DNA from: an uncultured Shewanella sp.
GTDB taxonomy: Bacteria; Pseudomonadota; Gammaproteobacteria; Enterobacterales; Shewanellaceae
Reading direction: 5' to 3'
NCBI RefSeq assembly: GCF_947491715.1
Contig: NZ_CANLKR010000013.1
Location: 1-64,000 of the forward strand
Length of the DNA stretch: 64,000 bases
The notes beneath the pieces are model-generated. The model worked only from the letters and a program-made list of their open reading frames with translations, did not search any database and was not told where the DNA came from. Position 1 is the first letter of the stretch. The number at the start of each line of letters is the position of its first letter. Below are positions 18,322-27,574 of the stretch, in pieces. The translations under genes were made by a program, and so were the position numbers.

Positions 18322-21300
18322 TTAAATAACATCAAGTTTTCTCACCCATTGTTTTTTTATTAATAATGCTTCTTTTAAAAATAAATAGGCTTTTTGCTTT
18401 TTCGCTAATTCAATCGATGCATGTAAGAGCGCCTCTCCCCTCTCACACGGCCCTTTCCCCTGACTAAACAACACCAATGCCAAGGTGTTTTTTACAATAG
18501 GCAACGCTGCCTTCTCATTGTTTTTAATAGATTTATTATAAGATAGCTCCATTAATGATAACGCTTCATCAAAACGAGATTGAGCCAGCAATTTTTTAGC
18601 AATAAAATGAATGTACCAACCCGTAGCAAAATCATAATCGGATCCACATAACTTCATGACACTCTGCTTGGCTTTATTTAAATTCCCTTTTGCGGTTTCA
18701 AGTAAAATATCAATATAAAGGGTATAAAATACTGGGTTGTCAACTTGGTAATATTGCCGATAATAATTCTCACAAATATTAATCACTTCATCATCATCCC
18801 CCTTGAAGCTCATACACAAAGCATAAAAAATGTGTGACGCAATACAAGACACTGAATAATGACCTTCACCAGATAAGTTAACCGCAGAATGCGCTAAAAC
18901 AATGGCTTTATCCAATTGATCAATATGTAAATAAGATAAAGATAACATGCCCAAACAATAAGGTTTAAAGTCGGTATTGTTTTCCATAAACAATTGTTGT
19001 GGCACCGATTCATATAAAGCTATCGCTGCTTCAAACCGTTCAATGGAATGATGAAAGCTGCCCGTTAACTGATAATTTTGCGCCAGAAAGCACAAAGTCG
19101 GTACATGATACTCTTGGAAATCAGCTACATCATAACGTGTCAATAATGCCTCACCTAATGCTCTTGCCTCTTGATATTGAGAGGAATGATGCAAATGCAA
19201 AAAATGCAGAAATTCACTGGTCATCTTCAATCGATGACACAAAGGGGCATCACTTTGTTGCATACTTCTTGAGAGAGTCGGCAAAATACGCTGAATATCC
19301 GCACTCCATCGCTGAGCGTTCTCTGAAGTATAACTGTTCACCACCAGCTCCGAAGAAAGGCTCATCTGATAACATTTCAATATCGATAAGTCTCGAAGAT
19401 CAGGCTCTGCTATGTGTTCTATCCACACTTGTAATTGAGTAGACAAGCTTAACACTTCCGCATTTGCTCCCGCGACAGCTAAGCGATTTAATGCCATTAG
19501 CCCCTGAGATGTCGCCTGGCTAAAAAGCTCTGCATGAGCAAAATGAAGTGCTACCTCCATTGCATTAGGCACTTCAGTTTGCAGTAATTCATGGGCGATT
19601 ACACCATGGAAGTGTTTTTTATTGCGGCTATCGATATTTGCGTAAGCCGCTTCACGCACCAAAGCATGTTTAAAAATATAACGATCGCCTTTCACTTTCC
19701 TCAATTGATAGATTAATGCTTGGCTTAATAACTCATCAATATCATTCTGTACTTTTTCTTCTGTGCGATCCGACGTTGAAACCAGTAAAGCATAATCAAA
19801 TTCACGACCGATACAAGCCGCCAATTGCACCGTCTCTTTTGCATACACTAAAGCATCCAATTTTTGCTGCAAAGAGTCCAGTAACGTATGGGGAATGTCA
19901 GATAAAGCCGCATCACTCACAAAATCCACTTGCCCATTAAGCACTTGTATCCATTTTTTATCCCGCAGCATGTTAACCAATTCTTCAATGAATAATGGAA
20001 TACCATCGGTACGTTGACAAACAAGTGCTAATACCCGCGCCGCCACACTCTCACGCTCAAACATACTTTTGACAATATAATGAGTTTGCGTTTGTGTCAG
20101 TCCCACTAATTTCACTGGTGTTATCTCTTTCCCATCCAAATATTGCGGCAACTCTTCCCTAGAAGTCATTAATACGGTTATGCTTCCGCCAACAAGTAAG
20201 GTATGCTGAAATAAAGAAGCCAAAAACTCCACACTCGTCGGATCGCTCCAATGTAAATCTTCAAAAATCAACAAAAAAGGTTTGTCATCCTCTTTATCAT
20301 CAATATTCAGTAACAGAATAAGTAAGACATTAAACAAAATTTTTTTCTGCTCATCGGGGTTTAACTCCATCACGCATTGCCCCTCAGGTAAAGTGAACCC
20401 TAACCAGATCCACAAAACAGCGATACCTTGTTCTGTATCAATTTCATCATATTGATTTAATATGGATGTGAACTGTTGAATAAGGCAAGTGGAAGACGCT
20501 CCCTCAACCGCATAGGCATGTTTTAGCGAAGATAAGATAGGGTATAACGCATTAAATTGATGCTCTGGTAAACACTGAATAATGATTGGCTGGTGTGTCA
20601 TTACTCCTTGCCTTAATTCGAACATTAAACGTGATTTTCCTATTCCTGCTTCACCATAAATAAATGCTGATTTTCTCTCTTGGGCTAAAGACAATAACAG
20701 TGCCATTTCTGGCTCTCGGCCAATGAAATCATGATATTTTCCATTAACCCTAAGAAAGCTAAACGCTTCAACCTTACGCTCACCGATCAATTGATAGAAA
20801 GCACTATATGCTCCCAAAACATCACTTTCTGTTTTAGTTACTGCAAACTCAATATGATTGCCCAGCAGTCGTTCACTGGCTTGAGTACATAATATTTGTT
20901 GTGGCAAGGCATGACGCATTAACGCCATAGCACGATTGATTGTATCCCCCTCAGGAACAGAATCTCGATAATGGGTCACCACGCCCGTATTGATTGCCAT
21001 TCTGACTTGCACTTCAATACCGACACTCAACTTCAATAAAGCATTGCATTTATTCAATCGACTGCTTATTTCTAATGCCGTACGCGCACATAAACGACTG
21101 TCATTATCACTCACTTTCGGGTAACCAAAATAAAACAGTTGAGTATCTCCTAAATCCCCAACATGAAAAGCACCATAGCTCACGGCAACATTTGAGCATT
21201 GTGATTTTTGATCGCGATGAATGGCATCAATGACTTCTAAGTCCAACCGATCTTCAACAACAGACACAATATTTAAACATAAGCATAATACTGAGATCTG

Positions 21301-22323
21301 TTTGCGCTCAATCAAACCACTAAAAGCAAAGACATCAAGATCCAATTGTGTTTCATCATGATCCACCAATTGAGCAGACGCGGAAGGAGGCAGCGCTTCA
21401 TGCGCCTCTTCCATTGAAGGGCTAAACTGCCCAACCAAAGATAGAAAGTTTAACTGATTCAACTCATGATAAATGTCAGTTGCCACACCCGCCCTATCTT
21501 GCACTTTTTTATTTAAGACACGACGTAATAAATTGGCAACGGGATGACCCGCTAACGCTGCAGGAATAGGAACATTAGACTGACTCAATTGTTTATGAAA
21601 AATAGAGGCTAAATTAGAGCCAGCCATCACAGCCTGCCCCGTTAAACATTCAAGGAACACCAGCCCCCATACATACAAATCACTTTTAACTGTAGGTGGC
21701 TCCCCTCTTAACTGCTCCGGCGCACTGTATGAAGGTGTCCCTAAAGTTTCTTGAGTTAATGTCAAGCTGACATCATCAGCTTGACGGGCTTCATTAGTGA
21801 GCGCCCCAATACCAAAATCAAGAATTTTGACATGGTGGTTCACATCCGATTTCATCAACATGATATTGGCAGGCTTAAGATCTCGATGGATCACGCCTCG
21901 CTCATGGGCATGAGACAAAGAATCGAGTATTTGAGACATCACATTAACCGCTTGTACTGGCCTCAGTGGGCCTTGCTCAAATAAGACTTCTTTTAAAGAT
22001 CTGCCATCAATATATTCAAATACTGCGAAAATCAAATCATCATCAATACAACCCTTATCGAGTAAACGCACGATATTGGGGTGAGAAAGACGACTATTTA
22101 ATTGCGTTTCACGATCAAACCGAGCAAGATAACGGTGACGCTTATCTTCATCAAAATCTGACACTAACGTCAAAAATTTAATGGCTACAACTTGATCAGT
22201 TTTAATATGAATCGCGCGATAAATTTGTCCAAAGCCCCCCTGACCAATTTTATCGAGTAATTTATAATCTGTGGAATGAAATTTTGCTGGAATATTGGAA
22301 TTGGGTAACTGACATAAGTTCAT
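18322..22323 (-). CDS. TOMM-associated Ser/Thr kinase-cyclase-AAA-TPR fusion protein
   Basis: A 1333-residue cytosolic signalling protein. The kinase domain (about 20-290) is intact by motif: GQGGFG loop at 27-32, K49, HRDLKPAN at 146-153, DFG at 169-171 and APE at 201-203. A class III cyclase-like domain (about 340-520) follows but lacks the first metal Asp (the segment reads VLCLCLNIVS). It keeps the GDTQLFYFGYP region. Next is an AAA/STAND ATPase with Walker A GEAGIGKSRL (557-566) and Walker B LLIFEDLHW (684-692), then helical TPR-like repeats to the C-terminus. This architecture matches the TOMM kinase/cyclase fusion family. It is the first gene of the cluster and probably phosphorylates a partner read by the FHA regulator. 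No membrane segment is seen. Confidence 0.88.
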   Translation of the reverse strand: MNLCQLPNSNIPAKFHSTDYKLLDKIGQGGFGQIYRAIHIKTDQVVAIKFLTLVSDFDEDKRHRYLARFDRETQLNSRLSHPNIVRLLDKGCIDDDLIFAVFEYIDGRSLKEVLFEQGPLRPVQAVNVMSQILDSLSHAHERGVIHRDLKPANIMLMKSDVNHHVKILDFGIGALTNEARQADDVSLTLTQETLGTPSYSAPEQLRGEPPTVKSDLYVWGLVFLECLTGQAVMAGSNLASIFHKQLSQSNVPIPAALAGHPVANLLRRVLNKKVQDRAGVATDIYHELNQLNFLSLVGQFSPSMEEAHEALPPSASAQLVDHDETQLDLDVFAFSGLIERKQISVLCLCLNIVSVVEDRLDLEVIDAIHRDQKSQCSNVAVSYGAFHVGDLGDTQLFYFGYPKVSDNDSRLCARTALEISSRLNKCNALLKLSVGIEVQVRMAINTGVVTHYRDSVPEGDTINRAMALMRHALPQQILCTQASERLLGNHIEFAVTKTESDVLGAYSAFYQLIGERKVEAFSFLRVNGKYHDFIGREPEMALLLSLAQERKSAFIYGEAGIGKSRLMFELRQGVMTHQPIIIQCLPEHQFNALYPILSSLKHAYAVEGASSTCLIQQFTSILNQYDEIDTEQGIAVLWIWLGFTLPEGQCVMELNPDEQKKILFNVLLILLLNIDDKEDDKPFLLIFEDLHWSDPTSVEFLASLFQHTLLVGGSITVLMTSREELPQYLDGKEITPVKLVGLTQTQTHYIVKSMFERESVAARVLALVCQRTDGIPLFIEELVNMLRDKKWIQVLNGQVDFVSDAALSDIPHTLLDSLQQKLDALVYAKETVQLAACIGREFDYALLVSTSDRTEEKVQNDIDELLSQALIYQLRKVKGDRYIFKHALVREAAYANIDSRNKKHFHGVIAHELLQTEVPNAMEVALHFAHAELFSQATSQGLMALNRLAVAGANAEVLSLSTQLQVWIEHIAEPDLRDLSILKCYQMSLSSELVVNSYTSENAQRWSADIQRILPTLSRSMQQSDAPLCHRLKMTSEFLHFLHLHHSSQYQEARALGEALLTRYDVADFQEYHVPTLCFLAQNYQLTGSFHHSIERFEAAIALYESVPQQLFMENNTDFKPYCLGMLSLSYLHIDQLDKAIVLAHSAVNLSGEGHYSVSCIASHIFYALCMSFKGDDDEVINICENYYRQYYQVDNPVFYTLYIDILLETAKGNLNKAKQSVMKLCGSDYDFATGWYIHFIAKKLLAQSRFDEALSLMELSYNKSIKNNEKAALPIVKNTLALVLFSQGKGPCERGEALLHASIELAKKQKAYLFLKEALLIKKQWVRKLDVI

Positions 22324-22462
22324 TTTTCTGCGCCTCTCAAATCATGACAAATTTGCCAGAAAAGGTAAGACTCAGCCCCTAACTTATCTAAAACTAGTTA
22401 AACCTACAGGATAAATAAGGTAATGTAAACAATATGTAACTTTAAGCGAGAAGTCTGCAATC

Positions 22463-22876
22463 TCAAAGTGCTATTGGCAACCTTATCGATAATTGCTTCG
22501 CAAATTGATTAATTTGATCTCTGACTCGACGAAATTCATCTATTACTTGACTCTCTGTCCCCAAAGACAAACTAGGATCCTCGAAGCTATAATGAATTTT
22601 TTTCAAGTTATGAGAAAATGTGGGGCACATTTCATTGGCTCTATTACACACAGTAATAAGGTAGTCAAACCTCATATCTTGATAGTCATCTATCAAGTTA
22701 GACTGATGATCAGCAATATCAATATTGACTTCTTTCATCACACGAATAGCTATCGGATTCACTCCATGAGTCTCAATACCAGCACTATATACGTTAAAAC
22801 CTAAATACTGCTTTAAGAAACCATGTAGCATCTGAGATCGGCATGCATTCCCAGTACAAACAACGAGAATATTCAT
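22463..22876 (-). CDS. arsC: arsenate reductase, low-molecular-weight phosphatase type
   Basis: This 137-residue protein has the phosphatase P-loop CTGNACR at residues 7-13 followed by SQM, as in thioredoxin-coupled ArsC. Two further cysteines, C77 and C84 in TVCNRANEMCP, are placed like the redox-relay pair C82/C89 of Staphylococcus ArsC. That favours arsenate reduction over phosphotyrosine hydrolysis. It starts three bases after the pstB stop, so it belongs to the arsM-pst transcript. No efflux gene (arsB, acr3) or arsR is adjacent. Confidence 0.9.
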   Translation of the reverse strand: MNILVVCTGNACRSQMLHGFLKQYLGFNVYSAGIETHGVNPIAIRVMKEVNIDIADHQSNLIDDYQDMRFDYLITVCNRANEMCPTFSHNLKKIHYSFEDPSLSLGTESQVIDEFRRVRDQINQFAKQLSIRLPIAL

Positions 22877-22879
22877 TAT

Positions 22880-23695
22880 TTACCCCTGTAAACCATTACA
22901 AAATAAATGTGTCGCAGAATGAGTTGGGTGATTAAATATTTTGTCATTACTGCCACTTTCAACAATACACCCCCCCTTTTCATTCACCCAACACACACAA
23001 ACTTGATCAGCAATACGCCTTGCTTGGCCTAAATTATGTGTCACAATAATGATGGTCACCTTCTCTTTTAATGTTAATAGTAAACGTTCAATACTTGCAG
23101 TAGAAAGTGGATCAAGTGCACTGCAAGGTTCATCAAGTAACAAGATATCCGGCTCTAAAGCCAATGAGCGTGCAATACACAGTCTTTGCTGTTGCCCACC
23201 AGAGAGCATAAAAGCCCCCTTCTTTAAATCCTGCTCAACTTCGCTCCACAAATTAACCTCTCGCAGTACTTTCTCTACTTTTTGTTTCAAAATGGACTTC
23301 TTAGTAATACCGTACTGACGTAAAGGAAATTGAATATTATCCTCAATTGAAAGAGGAAATGGATTAGGCTGTTGAAAAACCATACCAATGCGTTGTCTGA
23401 GTATGCTATCTGGTATGGTATCAATATTGACACCATCAAGCTTAATCTCTCCTTCTACGCAACATTCAGGCACTAACTTATGAATACGATTAATGGTACT
23501 TAACAAACTACTTTTACCACAGCCTGACGGGCCAATAAGCGCTGTTATCTTCCCAGGCTTTGCGATTAACGAAGCATTATTGATAGCTTGTTTATTACTA
23601 TACTTAATAGATAACTGATTGATTTCAAGACTAGCGGCAGCAGTTTGTCCAATCAAGGTTTCACTCTTTTTCATCAATCGACTCAAAAAATGCAT
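22880..23695 (-). CDS. pstB: phosphate/arsenate ABC transporter ATP-binding protein PstB
   Basis: ATPase of a Pst-type phosphate importer. Walker A is GPSGCGKSSLL near residue 55, the ABC signature is LSGGQQQRL near 164 and Walker B is DILLLDEPCSALDP near 184. The length of 271 residues fits. The first about 25 residues form a variable N-terminal extension. It lies ten bases after pstA and three bases before arsC. No phoU follows, unlike the canonical pst operon. Confidence 0.93.
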   Translation of the reverse strand: MHFLSRLMKKSETLIGQTAAASLEINQLSIKYSNKQAINNASLIAKPGKITALIGPSGCGKSSLLSTINRIHKLVPECCVEGEIKLDGVNIDTIPDSILRQRIGMVFQQPNPFPLSIEDNIQFPLRQYGITKKSILKQKVEKVLREVNLWSEVEQDLKKGAFMLSGGQQQRLCIARSLALEPDILLLDEPCSALDPLSTASIERLLLTLKEKVTIIIVTHNLGQARRIADQVCVCWVNEKGGCIVESGSNDKIFNHPTHSATHLFCNGLQG

Positions 23696-23705
23696 TTTCC
23701 TCTCC

Positions 23706-24554
23706 TTATCTTGAATGCCGAGTTAATCTATGACTTATTCGTCTTGCTAATATATTTAGCAAAATTAATAAAATCAGTAAGAAAGCTGCCGTCGTTGCCG
23801 CATTCTGTTGGCCACCAATCACATTCATAGATAAATCATAAATATGAACAGACAATACACGCCCAGAGTCATGCAATGTGCTCGGCTCTCTAGTCACATA
23901 ACCTGCGGTATAAATAAGTACCGCAGTTTCAGCAAGTGCCCTTCCCACACTGATAATTAACGCGCTGATCACGCCTGAACTGCTCATAGGTAATAATATC
24001 TTTGCGATATAGGCTCCAAGTGATATATTCAATGCCTCTGAGGATTTCTTGTATTCACTGGGTACCGCTTGAAAAGCTTGCTCTGAAATAAGAATAAATA
24101 ACGGCAGCACCATACAAGCTAAACTTAATCCTCCCGATAAGATAGAAAATCCCATCTTAAAATAAATAGCAAACATCGCGTATCCAAATAAGCCAAACAC
24201 AATAGAAGGCACAGAAGATAAAATACGTAAACTCAGTCGAATAACTTGACCTTTTTTACTGTTCACCTTTAGGCATTCGCTCAAATATAACGCACTGCCG
24301 ATGCCCACAGGGATCACGACTAAGAAACACACAAAAAGCACCCAAAAAGTCGATATTATGATGGCGTAGATCCCGCCTTGGGTGCCAGCATTCGTTGGGT
24401 TATTCAGTAAAAAATTAAACGTTAAGGAAGGTAATCCACGATAGAGTACATCGAGTACAAGCATTAAGGGTAACAATAAACATAAACCTGCCATCAACCA
24501 AATTGTGAGGCGCCAAAACCACTCAAAGACATAGACTCTATTGTGTATATTCAT
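23706..24554 (-). CDS. pstA: phosphate/arsenate ABC transporter permease PstA
   Basis: An inner-membrane permease with about six hydrophobic segments and a BPD_transp_1 coupling loop near KKSSEALNISLGAYIAKILLP. It has the PstA hallmark LSSVPSIVFGLFGYAMF. Its 282 residues are typical. It overlaps pstC by 17 bases, which indicates translational coupling within the pstSCAB set. Confidence 0.92.
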   Translation of the reverse strand: MNIHNRVYVFEWFWRLTIWLMAGLCLLLPLMLVLDVLYRGLPSLTFNFLLNNPTNAGTQGGIYAIIISTFWVLFVCFLVVIPVGIGSALYLSECLKVNSKKGQVIRLSLRILSSVPSIVFGLFGYAMFAIYFKMGFSILSGGLSLACMVLPLFILISEQAFQAVPSEYKKSSEALNISLGAYIAKILLPMSSSGVISALIISVGRALAETAVLIYTAGYVTREPSTLHDSGRVLSVHIYDLSMNVIGGQQNAATTAAFLLILLILLNILARRISHRLTRHSR

Positions 24555-25380
24555 GCTTATATCGACTCACAATGAGAACTAAGAAACTAGTCATTAATAA
24601 CAAGATAAAGCCACTCACAAATAATGCAGAACGATGGATATCCATTGCATAAGACATCTCTAAAGCAATATTTGCCGTTAACGTTCTGACAGGATCAAAA
24701 ATTGAATGCGGAATTTGAACGACATTTCCACAAACCATCAATACAGCCATGGTTTCGCCTAAGGCACGACCAAGTTGCAATATCATGCCCGAAAAAATAC
24801 CAGGTGAAGCGGAAGGTAAAATAATACTAGAAATAATACTGTAACGCGGTAACCCCATTGCATAGGCAGAAATATAATAATCCTTTGGCACTGCTTCCAA
24901 TGCGCTATCTGCTGTAATCGCAATAAGTGGCAAAATCATTAATGCCAATACTAAAGTACCCGCTAATAAACTGGCACCAGGAGGAGCAATTTGATTAATA
25001 AAGGGCACGATAACCAATAAGCCCCAAAGTCCAAAAACAACAGAAGGAACCCCAGTTAATAACTCCGTTATCACACGGAAAAAATGAGCAATCCATTTAG
25101 GTGCATAAAAACGTACAAAAATAGCCAAAGCTAAACCAAAAGGGATGGCAAGCAATATTGCACCTAACGCCGTATAAAGACTCCCCACTAACATGGGCAC
25201 TAGATTAAAATGCTGACTTGCAGGATCCCAAGCATCACTCGTCAATAATTGTATAGGGGAAACATTGACAAATAGTTTCCCACTTTCCCATGCTAAAAAT
25301 ATCACAATAAAAATGAGGATACCGCCCGATATCCAAGCAGTAAATCGCAACATCGATGTCAACATCCACGGCCTATTCAT
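24538..25380 (-). CDS. pstC: phosphate/arsenate ABC transporter permease PstC
   Basis: The second permease subunit. ELLTGVPSVVFGLWGL and the coupling-loop region AVPKDYYISAYAMGLPRYSI identify PstC. About six transmembrane helices are visible in 280 residues. Its ATG overlaps the pstS stop in an ATGA arrangement (25377-25380), so translation is coupled to the binding protein. Confidence 0.92.
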   Translation of the reverse strand: MNRPWMLTSMLRFTAWISGGILIFIVIFLAWESGKLFVNVSPIQLLTSDAWDPASQHFNLVPMLVGSLYTALGAILLAIPFGLALAIFVRFYAPKWIAHFFRVITELLTGVPSVVFGLWGLLVIVPFINQIAPPGASLLAGTLVLALMILPLIAITADSALEAVPKDYYISAYAMGLPRYSIISSIILPSASPGIFSGMILQLGRALGETMAVLMVCGNVVQIPHSIFDPVRTLTANIALEMSYAMDIHRSALFVSGFILLLMTSFLVLIVSRYKHEYTQ

Positions 25381-26186
25381 TGCGCAACAACAAAAAATTG
25401 ATCATGAACAATCGGCAACACAATTGACGATTGCGAAAATTGAATAAATTGCTTAACAGCTAAAGAGGGCTCGCCTAAAGTGACTAAATTAAGCTCCCTC
25501 ATCATTGGAAATGTATGGCTTTTTAACATACGAATCGAAGCTTCTATGTTATTCATTGGCAATAACTTAATGGGAGCATCATGATTAATTTCAAATTGAG
25601 CCGCGCCGATGGATACATAAGCTATTGATTGTGGTGATTGCATTACCGATAAAATGGCATGCTGATTATCCCCAATAATAATATCCGCTTCTACATCACT
25701 TTCATTCAATTTAAAATAATCTAAAAACAACTCTTGAGTTGAACGACCCGCAGCCTTATGAATAACGGTGATCGCTCGATCATCCCCTCCTAACTCTGCC
25801 CAATTGTTCACTTGATTAGCATAAATAGCTTGAATTTGTTGACTATCTAAAGACACGATAGGATTATCTCGATGAACAATCATAGCAATACCGTCTAGAG
25901 CAATAACATAAGAAGATAAGTCCGCCTCACTTAACTTCAATTGCCTTGATACCATACCAATATCGGCCATACCGGAACGGGCATCAGCAATACCACGAGA
26001 TGACCCCCCAGTTTGTACATCAATATAGACATTGGGGTGCTGTTTCTCATAAGCTTCTGCCATTAGGCTAACCAAAGGAGCGACGGTACTTGAACCGGTT
26101 ATCGTAATCTTTTCTTTAATATTTTCATCATTAGGCTGGCAACCGATAATGAAAATCAGCACTATGACTAAATAAAATGATTTCAT
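25377..26186 (-). CDS. pstS: PstS-like phosphate/arsenate-binding lipoprotein
   Basis: A 269-residue solute-binding protein with a lipoprotein signal ending FIIGCQ, so it is probably membrane-anchored in the periplasm. The oxyanion-binding loops are recognisable: ITGSSTVAPL near residue 29 and the TGGSSRGIADARSG segment near 59. AAGRSTQELFLDYF near 144 is also typical. The setting beside arsM and arsC suggests an arsenate-related or phosphate-rescue role, but selectivity cannot be read from the sequence. Confidence 0.9.
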   Translation of the reverse strand: MKSFYLVIVLIFIIGCQPNDENIKEKITITGSSTVAPLVSLMAEAYEKQHPNVYIDVQTGGSSRGIADARSGMADIGMVSRQLKLSEADLSSYVIALDGIAMIVHRDNPIVSLDSQQIQAIYANQVNNWAELGGDDRAITVIHKAAGRSTQELFLDYFKLNESDVEADIIIGDNQHAILSVMQSPQSIAYVSIGAAQFEINHDAPIKLLPMNNIEASIRMLKSHTFPMMRELNLVTLGEPSLAVKQFIQFSQSSIVLPIVHDQFFVVAQ

Positions 26187-26225
26187 TTTGTTATTCCATA
26201 TTTAATATTTATACAAAATAAAAGA

Positions 26226-27065
26226 CTATTTTTCAGCATAAAGGTGTACACTATGAATATTTCCTGAAACGGCATTCAACATTCGGTTAAACATAAAATC
26301 CCCTACACCTTTTTTTATTTCTGTCGCTTCTAAATCAAGTACAGATAGTAACTCTTCACTTGTATAAGTTTTAAATCCCATCACTTTGCAATTTTTAAAA
26401 CCAACGGATTTCATAATTTTTAAATAATGTTCAAGTTGAGTTGCACCAGACACACAAGTTGCATATAAGGCCGCTTGTTTTAATATCCAATTAGGAATAT
26501 TCTCATCAATGACTATATCACTAAATGAAATACTTCCAGTTGGTTTTAACACTCTATAGACTTCCCCCATGACTTTACCTTTATCTGTCGATAAGTTAAT
26601 CACACAGTTGGAAATCACTCTATCGACACTCATATTATCAAGTGGAATAGCCTCAATTAACGCATTCTTCAACTCAACATTGTTAAGTTGCAAACTATCA
26701 ACTTTTTTTTGCGCAATAGACAACATCTCATCAGTCATATCAATGCCTATAACTCGCCCATCTTGTCCCACTTTTTCAGCTGCAAGAATAACATCCAGTC
26801 CAGTACCACAACCTAAATCAAGTACTGTTTCTCCTTCTTTAATTTTGGCAATATCAATGGGGTTACCACAAGAAAAATTATGCTCTAATATTTGACTATC
26901 AATATCAGCAAGTCCATCAATAGAGTATCCTGAAAGAGATAAAATAGCATCACTTTCCGTGGCAATTACCCTTCCATTCTCACTAAAAGATGAATGTGTG
27001 GAGAGTGCGCTTGCATATGCATTTCTAATTGAATCTTTATCAAAGCTATCCTTTTTATGCTGCAT
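26226..27065 (-). CDS. arsM: arsenite S-adenosylmethionine methyltransferase ArsM
   Basis: A class I SAM methyltransferase. The SAM loop is VLDLGCGTGLDVILAA and the acidic strand follows as RVIGIDMTDEML. The three cysteines needed for As(III) binding in ArsM are all present in family context: SCGNP, SNCVINLS and TCVSGA. ATG at 27065 is preferred over the upstream TTG because GAGG lies nine bases before it. The gene leads the arsM-pstSCAB-arsC operon, divergent from the ferritin-like gene. Its likely reaction is stepwise methylation of As(III). Confidence 0.92.
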   Translation of the reverse strand: MQHKKDSFDKDSIRNAYASALSTHSSFSENGRVIATESDAILSLSGYSIDGLADIDSQILEHNFSCGNPIDIAKIKEGETVLDLGCGTGLDVILAAEKVGQDGRVIGIDMTDEMLSIAQKKVDSLQLNNVELKNALIEAIPLDNMSVDRVISNCVINLSTDKGKVMGEVYRVLKPTGSISFSDIVIDENIPNWILKQAALYATCVSGATQLEHYLKIMKSVGFKNCKVMGFKTYTSEELLSVLDLEATEIKKGVGDFMFNRMLNAVSGNIHSVHLYAEK

Positions 27066-27574
27066 ATTAATCAACCTCTTAATTTGTTTGTCTAAAGAAA
27101 CATCCCCATTATTAAATTATAAATTCTCTTCCTCATATTATTCGCTTAGAAATATTTTAATGCGTTAGTTAACTTATCATCTGAAGTTACATTTTAGTTT
27201 TACTGAATAAATTTTCAACCCAGTATATTATTTATGAAGGTAACAAAAAATTAAAACCTAATAAAACCAATGTAAAAACAGATAAAACTAAAATTAACTC
27301 ATTAACAATGCAAGTATGATTTTACAAAAACAATCGATATTTTGGTATTAGTTTAGTATTAGTTTTAATACATTTTCAACCAGAAAATGTCTTTTAAGTA
27401 TTAAAAAAGTATTAGACAAGTATGAAAGTTAGTATGAAAAAGAATGGGGTTATGCGGTTATTACATTATTTTAATGTATAGTATCTACATACTTTATTAA
27501 CCATCCAAACTTTATTCACCATCATTGTTTAAATAAGTCGTTTAAGTAGAAAAGTAGTCTAAAAGGAGGTTGAA
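27066..27574. promoter_or_regulatory. divergent arsM / ferritin-like promoter region with 11-bp-spaced repeats
   Basis: This 509-base AT-rich gap holds the promoters of both operons. GTAT cores recur at 27345, 27356, 27398, 27409, 27420 and 27432, that is in two groups spaced 11, 11 or 12 bases. Eleven-base direct repeats are typical of PhoB/OmpR-family sites, although the core here differs from the E. coli PhoB box. AAAGGAGGT just before 27575 is a strong ribosome site. No regulator gene of either type is adjacent. Confidence 0.55.

Noticed and set aside
22463..22876. Tyrosine phosphatase rather than arsenate reductase
   Set aside because: The extra redox Cys pair (C77, C84) and the arsM-pst operon favour ArsC.
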